From Adenophora triphylla var. japonica (taxonomy: Eukaryota > Streptophyta > Magnoliopsida > Asterales > Campanulaceae): a DNA stretch of 64,000 bases. The position numbers and the translations under genes are program-made. The stretch lies in the NCBI GenBank assembly GCA_022495995.1, contig JAFEMH010004907.1, forward strand, positions 1-64,000, in the 5' to 3' direction. The notes under the pieces were generated by a model. It saw only the letters and a program-made list of their open reading frames with translations. It ran no database searches and was not told the origin of the DNA. Shown here piece after piece: positions 1-10,706 of the stretch (within the stretch, counting starts at the first letter, position 1; every line of letters begins with the position of its first letter).

Positions 1-255
1 TGATAAGTGACTATTATATAGTCATTTATCCCAAATTTTATATACTTTTACTTAAATAAATCATCATTTTTATTTAGTTTTAAGTACTTTTTACTTACTT
101 TTTCACATTTATTAGATTTTAAGCCTTTGGTATGTTTTATACTTTTTAGACAGGTTTTAGGGCCTTTTTATGTCAAAAGGGTGCTTGGGTGTTTTAAAGA
201 TAAAAGACATGGAGGAGCACCAAGCAAAATGGACACACAAAGCTAAACTCAGGTG

Positions 256-484
256 GAGCGGCCGTGCAGCTAGTAGTGGAGCGGCCGTGCACTTAAGGCC
301 ATGACAGGCCATTTTTGGCCCCAAAACCATGGAGTGGGCAGATACCGATGGCGGCCTTGGCCGTGCCAACCTCGGAGCGGCCATGCAGCTAACTTCGGAG
401 CGGCCGTGCAAGTCTTCCAAGTTCAAATTCAAAACTGGCGCCAAGGGTGCATGGCCGTGCAAAACCCTTGACACGGCCGTGCAA
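256..484 (+). repeat. Cluster of GCGGCCGTGCA words in the LTR
   Basis: About seven copies of (G)AGCGGCCGTGCA or one-base variants occur within 230 bp just upstream of the TATA-like box, at about 256, 279, 374, 398, 446 and 471. They recur in the 3' LTR (8043-8271) and in an internal cluster at 4540-4650. Position upstream of the presumed promoter suggests a regulatory role, which is inference. Confidence 0.8.
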
Positions 485-547
485 GGACGTGACTGCAGAC
501 TAAAAGGCACTTTTTGGAAGCACCTTCTTGGAGAGTCCCCTCCCCCT

Positions 548-555
548 TATAAAAA
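548..555 (+). promoter_or_regulatory. TATA-like box of Athila 1 LTR
   Basis: TATAAAAA follows a C-rich stretch and is conserved in the 3' LTR at 8334-8341. It is the best candidate for the core promoter of the element. Confidence 0.6.
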
Positions 556-1596
556 GACCCTTTGTAATCAGTCTTGGATACAGATATATACAGAATTTTA
601 CTGATATTCCATAGTATAGTGATTAGAGATTAAACACAAATACTTGTGAGATCAATTTCCGAAGAATATTTGAAGATCAAAGCTCATGTTTTTGTTCTTG
701 AAGTACTTTGGAGAAAAGCAATAAAGTGAAGCATTATTTTCCAGCCATTTGCCTTCTATTTTCATCATAAGTCTTCTTACTCGATCCTTTATTTTCAATT
801 GCTTATATGTTCTAGATGGCTAGTGAGTAAATCCCCCTTGTTCTTGGGGTTGAAAATTCAAAAGCATAAATGTTCATCATCTAAAAAATGAAAAGTCTTG
901 TCTTCTATCTTCATCTAAACAATTTCTCTATATTATTCTCTAAATGCCTTACATTTTGGAGACGTCCAATTTGTATGATTCAGTCAATTGAGAGATGGAC
1001 CTAGTGGAGAATCTCGATTGACGGAACCATATAAAGAAACTAGGTTCCATTGATCACGAAAGTAGTTCAACGGCCTAGGGATGTTTCTTTAATGGAAAGT
1101 ATGTTGACTCTCGTTCTTAATGGATTCTTACTAATTATGGTCAGCTAGAGATAAGCCGGAATGCCCATTTGTGACAGGGCGGGGGTGACATAAACGGAAA
1201 TCTCAAACAGTTAGGACATAATTAGTGAAGAATACAAACGCTACTCTCTTAACCCGAAGTAGCGTAGGCTTAACATACCATCCTTGATTTATATGAAAAC
1301 CAATATTTCTAAGACAATGACAATTTGATGAACAAATGTTATGTGTATGATTTTCAATCCCGAGAATGCTTTATTTTATAAGAGTTTTATTAAAGTATAT
1401 TCTGTTTATGTTCTTTCCATTTTCAAAATCAAACTTTATCTCCCCCCAATCTTTTCTATAATTCTAAAGACAAAAATATTTCCAAAATAAACTCTGTCTC
1501 TGTGGGATCGACCCGTACTTGCACCCGCTATATTACAATAGCCCGTGCGCTTGCTGATATTAAATAAACCGTTAGGTTAACACCCTAACAAGTTTT

Positions 1597-1614
1597 TGAC
1601 GCCGTTGCCGGGGA
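1597..1614 (+). promoter_or_regulatory. Primer-binding site, tRNA-Asp type
   Basis: TGACGCCGTTGCCGGGGA lies six bases after the LTR end. It matches the complement of the plant tRNA-Asp 3' end with one change (TGGCGCC to TGACGCC). The perfect form is present in the second Athila-like element at 22458-22475. Confidence 0.85.
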
Positions 1615-1836
1615 CAACGGTTTATTTTAAGTTTTTGTCTTTACTAAATAATTTTTCATTTTTTTTTGTTTTGTTTTGCTTTTACTTCCGATAAATTGTT
1701 GCGTTTAATCTCTCTTTAAGTGATTTTCTCTTAATGTATGAAACGGGCTCGGACATTCCTTGAAAATTTTGATCCGGAACCCGAATGAAGCTTTCACGAG
1801 AGACTAAGAAGATTTAAAGAGACCTTAAGGAAACAT

Positions 1837-2681
1837 ATGGCGAAAGGAGAACCGCAAACACCGGCTAGGACCCTACGGGACTTTGTTAATCCAAGTACCC
1901 CGGGAACTAGATCCCCTATTGTTGTGCCGAATGCCGAAGAGGCAGACTTTGAGATAAAGCCGCAGCTCTTGCATATGGTTATGAATAACCAATATAGCGG
2001 CACCGCTTTCGAAGATCCTCATCTCCACATCCAAACATTCCTTGAATATTGTGATACCACACGTATTCAAAATATTACCCCGAAAGCGATTCGGATGCGC
2101 CTTTTTCCTTTCTCTCTTAAGGATAAGGCGAAACAATGGTTGAATTCGGTCCCCCAAAATTCATTGACAACATGGGACCAAATTCAAGAAGCATTCCTTG
2201 GTCGATTTTTTCCACCAAGCAAAACTACCCAAATACACACGAAGATCACTAACTTCGGTCAAACGGATAGTGAGACTTTGTATGATGCATGGGAACGGTT
2301 CAAGGAACTTCTCAAAAATGTGCCCCCACCACGGGCTTGAAAAGTGGTTGATTGTTCACACATTCTACAACGGTCTCATATTCAAGACAAGAGAGACCAT
2401 TGATGCCGCTGCAGGAGGAGCAATGATGAACAAAGGAGTCGATGAGGCATATGACCTTATCAAGAACATTGCATTGAACCATTATCAATGGTCAAATGAG
2501 AGGGAGCAACAACAAGGTACGCCCGGTAAATATAATGTTGATGCAGTTACTCTTCTCTCTTCTAAGGTTGACATGCTTTTGAAAAAATTTGAAAATCTTA
2601 ATGTCAATCCCGTAGCTAGTGTAAATGTGTTATGTGAATTATGTGGGTCTAACTCACATAATACGGATAACTGCGTTACTT
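1837..2681 (+). pseudogene. gag of Athila 1, frameshifted
   Basis: This encodes the capsid and nucleocapsid part of the element. The first frame (1837-2340) carries the retrotransposon gag region (hydrophobic blocks around LFPFSLKDKAKQWL, FLGRFFP and DAWERFKELL). It then stops, and the protein continues in the frame of 2198-2683 from about 2320 (CPHHGLEKWLIVHTFYNGL). The C-rich run at 2321-2326 is the likely indel. The continuation ends with a zinc knuckle CELCGSNSHNTDNC (CX2CX4HX4C) and then a stop. Without the frameshift the product would be about 280 residues and would probably have run on into the protease at 2722. The start at 1837 is the first ATG after the leader. Confidence 0.85.
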
Positions 2682-2721
2682 GACATTACCTCTAATGATC
2701 AAGTGAACTTTGTAAATTCTT

Positions 2722-4278
2722 TTGAACAAAAGTTGGGGGATGTATTCTAATACATACAATCCCGAGTGGAGGAATCACCCCAACTTTTCCTATAAGAATA
2801 ACAAGGTTCTTAACCCGCAGCCATCTACACAACCCCCGGGATTTGCACCTAAGAATTTCAATAACAATGCAAGCACCTTCCCCCCTAAATCTAAATTGGA
2901 TCTTATAATGGATTTCGTAGTGGAAAATAAAAATTCCCAAGAAAAGATCAATAATGAATTTAGGGAATGCTTTAAACTTCTCAATGCTAGGTTGGATAAC
3001 TTAGCAACGCATAAGAAGATGCTAGAGACTCAACAAGCTCAACAGGCTACCCCAATAAATAGGCCACAAGGGAGTCTTCCCGGCCAACCTCAAAGGCCAA
3101 ATGAGCAAGTTAACATGATAAAAACTAGGGATGAGCAAGAAAAGATAGATGAATGCCCTAGAAATATCAATCATTGTCCAATCCCTTCGATGATTGAGAC
3201 TAGTTCGGGGATAGAATCCCCTAGAAAGGAAGACAAGGATTATGATGAATTCCTTGTAAACCTAGATGCCATTAATGTCAACATTCCATATTTCATAAAA
3301 CATGAAGATATGCCTTTAGCCGTTAAACCTTTGAAAAAATTAATTTTTGAAAAAGAAAGGCTAGAAAAAAATGAAAATGTTATGTTGGCGGAGGAAGTGG
3401 GTGCTGTTTTGCAAAATAAAAATCCTCCGAAATTAAATGATCCTGGTACATTCACCATTTCTTGTTGTGTTGGCAGAATAAACATTGATAACGCTGTCCT
3501 TGACTTAGGAGCTAGCGTAAGTATTATGTCATTATCGGTTAGCGAGAAACTTGGTATAGGGGAACTCAAACCCACAACCATAACTCTCCAATTGGCAGAC
3601 CGTTCCGTTCAATACCCCGTTGGCATTATGAAAAACTTGCCATGTCGAGTAGGGAACTTGATCATCCCTGTCGATTTTGTAATCCTAGATATGGCGGAAG
3701 ACCATCATATTCCCGTCATTCTAGGAAGGCCATTTCTTGCCACTGCGGGGGCAATCATAGATGTAAAAAATGGCACCTTTTCCCTAAATGTGTGGAAAGA
3801 AAGGGTCGAGTTTAGTATGCATAGGTCAGATCTCAAAGATCCCTATTTCGAGGCCTACACCCCTAATGAAGAAAATTGGACCCCAAGTGAAGAAACCTAC
3901 ACCCCAAGTGAAGAAAATTGGATTCCAAGTGAAGAAGATTTGATGGGTGAGGAACCGCAATCAAAGGAAGGAATGAAAAATGATCCCATAGATGTTGAAC
4001 CTTTGATTTGCAATGATAATAATGATTTAGATATTTCTGCATGTCCCAAAACTAACAATGCAGTGGAAAAGTCAAAAAGAGCAAAGAAGGAGGTCACTTC
4101 GAATTTTCGAAGATGCAAATACTATAGGTCGCTTGTTCTACCCAAGAAATCGGGATGGAAGAAATGTCTACCGCAAAAGATACTTATTACTCCGGAAGGG
4201 TTGCATTGGCAAGTTGTCAATGACAAAAGGCCAACCAAATATCACCCATCTCCTACTACCGGAAAGGGATCAAGCTAA
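2722..4278 (+). CDS. Gag C-terminal linker plus aspartic protease of Athila 1 (518 aa)
   Basis: This is the protease part of the polyprotein, which would process Gag. Residues 1-230 are a low-complexity Gln/Asn/Pro-rich linker. The protease core follows, with active-site motif D261-L-G-A-S, the ADRSVQYPVGI strand and LGRPF near residue 333. After about residue 385 there is a short tandem repeat of the type YTPSEENW, and the ORF ends at a stop with no RT following. The upstream gag frame stops at 2681, so the ATG at 2722 may not be the natural start. In a complete Athila the RT would follow in the same polyprotein. Here about 790 bp of noncoding sequence with a microsatellite leads instead to the next ORF. 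Confidence 0.85.
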   Translation: MNKSWGMYSNTYNPEWRNHPNFSYKNNKVLNPQPSTQPPGFAPKNFNNNASTFPPKSKLDLIMDFVVENKNSQEKINNEFRECFKLLNARLDNLATHKKMLETQQAQQATPINRPQGSLPGQPQRPNEQVNMIKTRDEQEKIDECPRNINHCPIPSMIETSSGIESPRKEDKDYDEFLVNLDAINVNIPYFIKHEDMPLAVKPLKKLIFEKERLEKNENVMLAEEVGAVLQNKNPPKLNDPGTFTISCCVGRINIDNAVLDLGASVSIMSLSVSEKLGIGELKPTTITLQLADRSVQYPVGIMKNLPCRVGNLIIPVDFVILDMAEDHHIPVILGRPFLATAGAIIDVKNGTFSLNVWKERVEFSMHRSDLKDPYFEAYTPNEENWTPSEETYTPSEENWIPSEEDLMGEEPQSKEGMKNDPIDVEPLICNDNNDLDISACPKTNNAVEKSKRAKKEVTSNFRRCKYYRSLVLPKKSGWKKCLPQKILITPEGLHWQVVNDKRPTKYHPSPTTGKGSS

Positions 4279-4373
4279 GGACCTAAAACAAGCATCATCG
4301 GGATGGTAACCGATGGATTATTTTTGCTTTATTTTATTTATATTTTACTTTAATTTTATTTTATTTTATTTCA

Positions 4374-4375
<2 letters not shown>

Positions 4376-4465
<90 letters not shown>
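4376..4465. repeat. (ATT)n microsatellite
   Basis: About 30 uninterrupted ATT/TTA units lie where pol would be expected in an autonomous Athila. The region from 4279 to 5071 otherwise holds T-rich sequence, the CG-rich word cluster and a pyrimidine-rich leader. Confidence 0.95.
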
Positions 4466-4533
4466 GTGCTAACTTTGTTTTGTAGGTATACAAAAAAATA
4501 AGAGAAAAAGAAAAAATTAAAAGTGGTGAATAT

Positions 4534-4650
4534 TGGTTAGCACGGCCGTGCAGCACATATTGGAGCGGCCGTGCAGTTCATATCGAGTCAGGAAGAGTTG
4601 ACTCAGCAAAAGGGAGCGGCCATGCAAAACCCTTGACACGGCCGTGCACA
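4534..4650 (+). repeat. Internal cluster of LTR-like GGCCGTGCA words
   Basis: Four CGGCC(G/A)TGCA words are present. The segment GGCCATGCAAAACCCTTGAC plus the following CACGGCCGTGCA (4617-4648) closely matches LTR positions 451-484. It is therefore a fragment of LTR-type sequence inside the element, about 420 bp upstream of the 436-aa ORF. Confidence 0.8.
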
Positions 4651-5071
4651 TCGTCTGGGGAGTTGCGTCATTTTAGTCAAAAAGACGTGTCTTTCTTCCT
4701 CCTACCTCATTCACTTCATCTTCTTCAACTCTCCATCAATTCCTCCGCCTCACCCACTTTAAAAATCCACTTCTCCACCATTTTAACTCACAATACAACC
4801 CTCAATCCTCCTCAAATCCACTAGTCAATCATTTCTCTCCAACCAAAATCATCCCAAAACCCCCCTAAAACCCCAATTCCGAAAAATTCAAGAAACCCTT
4901 CACCCATTTCATAAATCCTAAGAGGTTACTCCGAATTAAGGTGCAAGGAATAAGCTTTTGGGTGTCTAGTGGCTGTTTAACAAAGATTTCAAGCTTTTCA
5001 AACACAGATCCGGGAAATCTACTTTCTTTTTACTCTAGCTGAGTTTTTGGGTATTTTTCTGCAAATTTTTA

Positions 5072-6382
5072 ATGGAAGGAAGAAAGGGAAAAGGAAAGGC
5101 TACTAATAGGGGTTCGAAAAGGTCCCTAAAGGAACCATCTCCTACCCCTAATCTGAACGCAACACTCAATGATTTGGGTATTGAGTTTAGAGAACCTTTC
5201 GAAGTGGCTAGATTTACCGCCCTTCCTCAAAAGAGGATCAGGCCAACCCAATTCCCAGATATTCCTGCCCTCAAAGCCTTAGATGTTTATTCCAATATAA
5301 GAAGGTTACACACCGGGTTTGGTTATGGTGATTTTCTCGATTTGGATGCAAAAACCTATGAAAGGATTACTTTGGAGTTCTTGTGCACTATGAGGAAGGA
5401 ATTTACAACAGAAATTTGTGGAGATACGGGGGAGTCATATCAATTGATACATTTGTATTTTAGGCTTGGTGGAGAGGAGTTTCACCTCACTTCCTTTGAC
5501 ATAAATAGAATTTTAGGTTGGCCCGCTTACACCAATTATGAAACCGATTTTCCCATTGAGTTTAGGGAGAATGTGTTTTGGGAGCAAATAACCGGAATCC
5601 CATCCTTCAAATCTAGAACCGCAAAAGCCTCGTCTATTATCCATCCTGTTCTTTGGCTTATGCATAGGTTCTATGCTTGTACCATTTTTGCAAGGGAAGA
5701 TAAGGGTACGGTGAATAAGAAGGAGTTGTTTTTGTTATGGTCTTTGGTGAGGGCTCATAGGAGGGTGAATTTGAGCCATTTCTTGATAGAGTTGTTTAGT
5801 GACATTGTCTCTCCAACTTTCAATGGGGAGATTCATATTGGTGGTATTGTTACTTTGTTTGTTAACCATTTTCGGCGTGTGATGCCCGCCAATGAGGTTG
5901 CGGTTTCGGGTTCGACAAAGTTGGATATTCCAACCCTACGAATAATGCAAATGATTTCGGATAGAGGATGTGGGGAATACAATTGGTTGGTAGGGCCGGG
6001 TAAAATTCCCTACATTGTTTTGCCTAGTCCCATCCTCCCCGTTGCCCGAACTCATCAATTTCAAACTTGGATCTTTCCTAATTCTATGATCCAAGGGGAG
6101 GGCCAATCAAGCCAAGCAAACCAAGAGGAGGAAGAAGAAGAAGAAGGAGAGCAACACCATCCTAACCCACCCCAATTACCGCCGGATTTCAATGATAGGT
6201 TTGACCGGATCGAGCTTCAAAACAATCAAATAATGACTCGGTTCGACACTTTCAACAATGAATTTCATTACTTTCGAAATGATATACAAAATCGTGTGGG
6301 TATGATTCAAAGGCAAGTGAACACCATCTTCAACTATGGAGTCAACAATTGGGACGACTTTCCTCAACCACCACCATCTTAG
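5072..6382 (+). CDS. Athila ORF-1-like protein (436 aa), intact
   Basis: The protein resembles the family of Athila ORF-1 / putative plant transposon proteins that lie downstream in Athila elements. Its function is unknown, and the position has been called envelope-like. Residues 1-30 are basic (RKGKGKATNRGSKRS). Residues 70-300 form the conserved body, with an RLGGEEFHLTSFDINRILGWP-type core near residues 130-155. Around residue 355 there is a run of seven Glu, then a C-terminal segment likely to form a coiled coil and a Pro-rich end. I see no signal peptide or clear membrane segment, which argues against a true envelope. The frame is uninterrupted although gag is broken. Confidence 0.75.
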   Translation: MEGRKGKGKATNRGSKRSLKEPSPTPNLNATLNDLGIEFREPFEVARFTALPQKRIRPTQFPDIPALKALDVYSNIRRLHTGFGYGDFLDLDAKTYERITLEFLCTMRKEFTTEICGDTGESYQLIHLYFRLGGEEFHLTSFDINRILGWPAYTNYETDFPIEFRENVFWEQITGIPSFKSRTAKASSIIHPVLWLMHRFYACTIFAREDKGTVNKKELFLLWSLVRAHRRVNLSHFLIELFSDIVSPTFNGEIHIGGIVTLFVNHFRRVMPANEVAVSGSTKLDIPTLRIMQMISDRGCGEYNWLVGPGKIPYIVLPSPILPVARTHQFQTWIFPNSMIQGEGQSSQANQEEEEEEEGEQHHPNPPQLPPDFNDRFDRIELQNNQIMTRFDTFNNEFHYFRNDIQNRVGMIQRQVNTIFNYGVNNWDDFPQPPPS

Positions 6383-7786
6383 TAAGTTTCTCTTACCCTC
6401 CCGAAATTGACATTGTTCCTTGAAACATTGAGGACAATGTTCATTTCAAGTGTGGGGGGTATACCTATCTCTATTTTCTTATACCTATCTTTATTTTATT
6501 TTCTTTTCGCTTTCTAGTTTAGAATTTACTTGCTTTTTAGACTAAATTTAATTGCTTTCTAGTGTAATTTTTTCTTTTAGTTGCATTTTTATTTTTATGC
6601 ATGTATAGTATATAAAAAAAAAGTAATAATTCCTATGATGATCCATAATCATTATTTCTATGCCTGCCATTTGCCTTAGAATAATGCCTATTGTCTTTCT
6701 TCTCATATTTTTTTATAAACTTAGAAATTTATAAAGGAGAAAAATTTAGGGATATTTTTTTAGAAATAATTGAAAGCCTCATAAGTTAGTATAGCAAAAT
6801 ATAGGGTTTCATCAAGAAAAAAACATTTGATTAGAAGGAATCTTTAGCAATCTACACTTGGTTATTCTTATGAAAAATATATTGAAAATATTTCTTTAAG
6901 ATTGTACATTTTACATTTTATTAAATGTTTATTCCCTTATTAGAAGCACCCTTTGTTTTGCATCACTTGAATCACACCTCTTCATCAAAATTCCATCTCT
7001 CCATTTCTACAAATCAAATCAAAGTTAGACATTTTTATCTTATTGCTAAAAGAGTGACTTAGTCACCAAGCCTTAAAAAGCAAAAAGAAACCTATTACTT
7101 CCTAAGTAACTCGGGGCACGACGTTCGCTGCGACGATGCTTCCTTGCCAAGTGGGAGTAATATCCAAAAGTATTCTTGATCTAAGTATTAGGAACATGGG
7201 GTTCGCAGCCACAATGTCTCCTACTTGAAAGGATCAAAAATAACTAAGGTCTTTTGCAAAAATATAACACGTACAAAAATAAGATAAATTTGTTGAAACT
7301 TTGATGAGATTTTTCCACTATCATCATCCATTTTTTCGCCCTTGTGATTCAAGAATGCAATACAATTCTTCGGAAACTTCTAGTTTGTGAATAAATGTTT
7401 ATACTTTTCCTTGTACATTTTAAAGAAATAAATTCATTTCTCTCAAAAATCACTCTAAAGAGTGAAAATTTCTCTTTTGCCAAGAAATGATCTAAGATTT
7501 ATCCTTCTAACATGTTTTACTTGATCATATTCTATATATGCTATATTAGGTTATTGTCTTACAAATTATCTCTTTAAAAATATCCACAAAATACCCCTTT
7601 CTAATAATTTTTAAAGGTATACAAAATATGAACTAGAAAGATGAAGGCATTATCCAAAAGGCATTTAAAGGCTTGCTACTTTATTTTCTGAGGGATCATT
7701 TTTGCTTTTCTTTTCTTTTTCTCCCTTTCTGTATTTTCATCTTAAAATTGCTTGGGAACAAGCAAAAGCTTAAGTGTGAGGGAGTT
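6383..7786 (+). other. 3' noncoding region and polypurine tract of Athila 1
   Basis: This stretch has no gene. Soon after the ORF stop lies the motif GAGGACAATGTTCATTTCAA followed by GTGTGGGGGG (about 6431-6460), which is common downstream of coding regions in Athila-type elements. Two related blocks around 7107-7165 and 7180-7230 share GTTCGC(T/A)GC(G/C)AC(G/A)ATG. The segment ends with AAGTGTGAGGGAGTT directly before the 3' LTR (about 7772-7786), the presumed polypurine tract. Confidence 0.7.
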
Positions 7787-9375
7787 TGATAAGTGACTAT
7801 TATATAGTCATTTATCCCAAGTTTTATATACTTTTACTTAAATAAATCATCATTTTTTATTTAGTTTTAAGTACTTTTTACTTACTTTTTCACATTTATT
7901 AGATTTTACGCCTTTGGTATGTTTTATACTTTTTAGACAGGTTTTAGGGCCTTTTTATGTCAAAAGGGTGCTTGGGTGTTTTAAAGATAAAAGACATGGA
8001 GGAGCACCAAGCAAAATGGACACACAAAGCTAAACTCAGGTGGAGCGACCGTGCAGCTAGTAGTGGAGCGGCCGTGCACTTAAGGCCATGACAGGCCATT
8101 TTTGGCCCCAAAACCATGGAGTGGCCGAGCAATGAACTGGCCTTGGCCGTGCCAACCTCGGAGCGGCCGTGCAGCTAACTTCGGAGCGGCCGTGCAAGTC
8201 TTCCAAGTTCAAATTCAAAACTGGCGCCAAGGGTGCACGGCCGTGCAAAACCCTTGACACGGCCGTGCAAGGACGTGACTGCAGACTAAAAGGCACCTTT
8301 TGGAAACACCTTCTTGAAGAGTCCCCTCCCCCTTATAAAAAGACCCTTTGTAATCAGTCATGGACACAGATATATACAGAATTTTACTGATATTCCATAG
8401 TATAGTGATTAGAGATTAAACACAAATACTTGTGAGATCAATTTCCGAAGAATATTTGAAGATCAAAGTTCATGTTTTTGTTCTTGAAGTACTTTGGAGA
8501 AAAGCAATAAAGTGAAGCATTATTTTCCAGCCATTTGCCTTCTATTTTCATCATAAGTCTTCTTACTCTATCCTTTATTTTCAATTGCTTATATGTTCTA
8601 GATGGCTAGTGAGTAAATCCCCCTTGTTCTTGGGGTTGAAAACTCAAAAGCATACATGTTCATTATCTAAAAAATGAAAAGTCTTGTCTTCTATCTTCAT
8701 CTAAACAATTTCTCTATATTATTCTCTAAATGCCTTACATTTTGGAGACGTCCAATTTGTATGATTCAGTCAATTGAGAGATGGACCTAGCGGAGAATCT
8801 CGATTGACGGAACCATATAAAGAAACTAGGTTCCATTGATCACAAAAGTAGTTCAACGACCTAGGGATGTTCCTTTAATGGAAAGTATGTTGACTCCCGT
8901 TCTTAATGGATTCTTACTAATTATGGTCAGCTAGAGATAAGCCGGAATGCCCGTTTGTGACAGGGCGGGGGTAACATAAACGGAAATCTCAAACAGTTAG
9001 GACATAATTAGTGAAGAATACAAACGCTACTGTCTTAACCTGAAGTAGCGTAGGCTTAACATACCATCCTTGATTTATATGAAAACCTATATTTCTAAGA
9101 CAATGACAATTTGATGAACAAATGTTATGTGTATGATTTCCAATCCCGAGAATCCTTTATTTTATAAGAGTTTTATTAAAGTATATTCTGTTTATGTTCT
9201 TTCCATTTTCAAAATCAAACTTTATCTCCCCCAATCTTTTCTATAATTTTAAAGACAAAAATATTTCCAAAATAAACCTTGTCTCTGTGGGATCGACCCG
9301 TACTTGCACCCGCTATATTACAATAGCCCGTGCGCTTGCGGATATTAAATAAACCGTTAGGTTAACACCCCAAAA
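7787..9375 (+). repeat. 3' LTR of Athila 1
   Basis: It repeats 1-1590 with about 3% differences. The end reads CACCCCAAAA instead of CACCCTAACA, so the terminal CA is mutated or short and the exact edge is uncertain by a few bases. Tat-A sequence (CTCAGCTCAGAGC) begins immediately after. Confidence 0.93.
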
Positions 9376-9524
9376 CTCAGCTCAGAGCAACCTGTTCAGA
9401 AGGGACCAAGCCTGATGTCAGTGTCCTGACCCGATCGAATCAAATACATACATTACCACCTAAGGCCACTAAAAAGCCGACGGAGCCAGAACTGCAACCC
9501 GGCCTGCCCGAGAACACAAGTTCC

Positions 9525-10103
9525 GTGAAGGAGGACCCAAGCCTCACTCAGCTCAAGAAGAACCAGGCGAACATTTCCCTTTGGTCCCTGCTCACATCTT
9601 CATATCCTCACAAGCTCAAGCTAGAGGAAAGTTTGGCCCGCACCATGGTCCCCGAGGACGCCACCCCAAACGAAGTAATTCAGATCGGCAACATCCACTA
9701 CGGCAACATCATCACCTTCACAGATTTGGACCTGCCAAAATTTGTGGCTAATCACAATGAGCCGCTCTACATCACAGTTCAGCTGGAAGAGCGTCGCCTT
9801 CCCCGTGTGTTAGTAGACGGAGGTTCCGGAATGAATCTCTTGCCCGCCAAGATGATGGACCTGCTTGACATCAAGCCCACAGATCTGAAGCCTTCAGTCT
9901 ACACTGTCAAGGCCTATGACTCCACTTTCCGCACAGTTCTCGAGGTTGCTACTCTAAATATCTGGTTCGGCAAGCGGATGATTCCCACCGAATTCCAAGT
10001 GTTGGACATTCCTATCACTTTCACAGCCATCTTGGGGCGACCCTGGCTACATCAAATAAATGGCGTGGCATCCACCCTTCACCAGTGTATCAAGTTCATA
10101 TAA
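9525..10103 (+). pseudogene. Tat-A aspartic protease (PR-b)
   Basis: The retroviral-type protease region of the polyprotein. The active-site stretch is LVDGGSGMNLLP (D-G-G in place of the usual D-T/S-G), followed by VKAYDSTFRTV, FQVLDIPITF and ILGRPWLH. It ends in ASTLHQCIKF and then a TAA stop. Upstream sequence 9376-9524 is the polyprotein linker and has no clean start, so the ATG at 9525 is only the first in the open frame. A closely related module is at about 59040-59420 in Tat-B. Confidence 0.8.
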
Positions 10104-10172
10104 GGCAACGAGTTAACCACAGTCTACGGCGACAGCGTCACCACCGAGGGGACCAGCACCAACGGCATTCCA

Positions 10173-10505
10173 GTGTTAGAGATCAATCATGATGACGACA
10201 TGGCATTAACTGGATTCACTTTGGAGACCTCCAAGATCCAAATATGCAATGTGGACCTTCCACTGTTTCAAGACAAAATCCCTCCCGCCATGAAGATGAT
10301 GAAACTCATGAACTTCATCCCAGGACTGGGGCTCGGCAAAAGGTTACAAGACCAACACCAAGTCATCGAAGTCAAGGACCACACCACGGTCCAGGGGCTC
10401 GGTTATGTGCCAACACCAGCTGATATCAAAGAAAACAAAAGGCACGCCCGCACCAAGGCAGCAGCCCGCAAAAGGGGAACCTCCAACGGCACACCCAACC
10501 TCTGA
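10173..10505 (+). pseudogene. Tat-A G-patch-like domain between protease and RT
   Basis: The 110-residue frame contains MKLMNFIPGLGLGKRLQ at residues 46-62 and ends in GLGYVPT, the spacing of glycines expected of a G-patch RNA-binding domain. G-patch domains are known between protease and RT in some plant Ty3/gypsy lineages. A basic tail (HARTKAAARKRG) follows before the stop at 10503. The stop after the protease breaks the link to the upstream frame. Tat-B keeps the equivalent at about 58670-58860. Confidence 0.65.
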
Positions 10506-10547
10506 CCTTACAGTGTCGACCTCGCTCACTACTTCATCAAGGGAACC

Positions 10548-10650
10548 GACAGCAGAACTGAGGGAACCGACAGCAGAACTAAGGGAACCGACAACAGAAC
10601 TGAGGGGACCGACAGCGAAACTGACAGCAGAACTGAGGGGACCAAAAGTG
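10548..10650 (+). repeat. Short coding repeat (ELREPTA) in Tat-A linker
   Basis: Four to five copies of a 21-base unit of type GGGAACCGACAGCAGAACTGA encode the repeated peptide ELREPTA/ELRGPTA. A longer version of the same repeat is present in Tat-B at about 58480-58615, so copy number varies between elements. Confidence 0.8.
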
Positions 10651-10706
10651 GAACTGATGAAGATGAGAAAGAAGCAAGGAAAGTCAGCACAGAGACTGCG
10701 GAAAGG

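Larger units (their letters stand above)
1..1590 (+). repeat. 5' LTR of Athila 1
   Basis: It begins TGATAAGTGA and ends CCCTAACA immediately before the primer-binding site. The sequence recurs at 7787-9375. It contains a cluster of GCGGCCGTGCA-type words (256-484), a TATA-like box at 548-555 and a long AT-rich 3' part. The largest difference from the other LTR is a replaced block of about 15 bases near 335-350. Confidence 0.95.
1..9375 (+). mobile_element. Athila-type LTR retrotransposon without pol (Athila 1)
   Basis: Two LTRs of about 1.59 kb (1-1590 and 7787-9375) flank a tRNA-Asp-type primer site, gag, an aspartic protease, an Athila-ORF-like gene and a purine-rich tract before the 3' LTR. 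No reverse transcriptase, RNase H or integrase is readable between the LTRs, so the copy is non-autonomous. The first base of the window is the first base of the 5' LTR, so the left target-site duplication cannot be checked. On the right it lies directly against Tat protease-region sequence, so it is inserted in Tat-A. LTRs differ by roughly 3% by eye. Athila assignment rests on the PBS, the DLGAS protease, the 436-aa ORF and the AAGTGTGGGGG motif after that ORF. Confidence 0.88.

Noticed and set aside
4313..4501. 62-codon ORF of poly-isoleucine
   Set aside because: Pure product of the ATT microsatellite.
5072..6382. Viral envelope gene in Athila 1
   Set aside because: The position has been called envelope-like, but I see no signal peptide, transmembrane helix or fusion/cleavage motif; kept as an ORF of unknown function.
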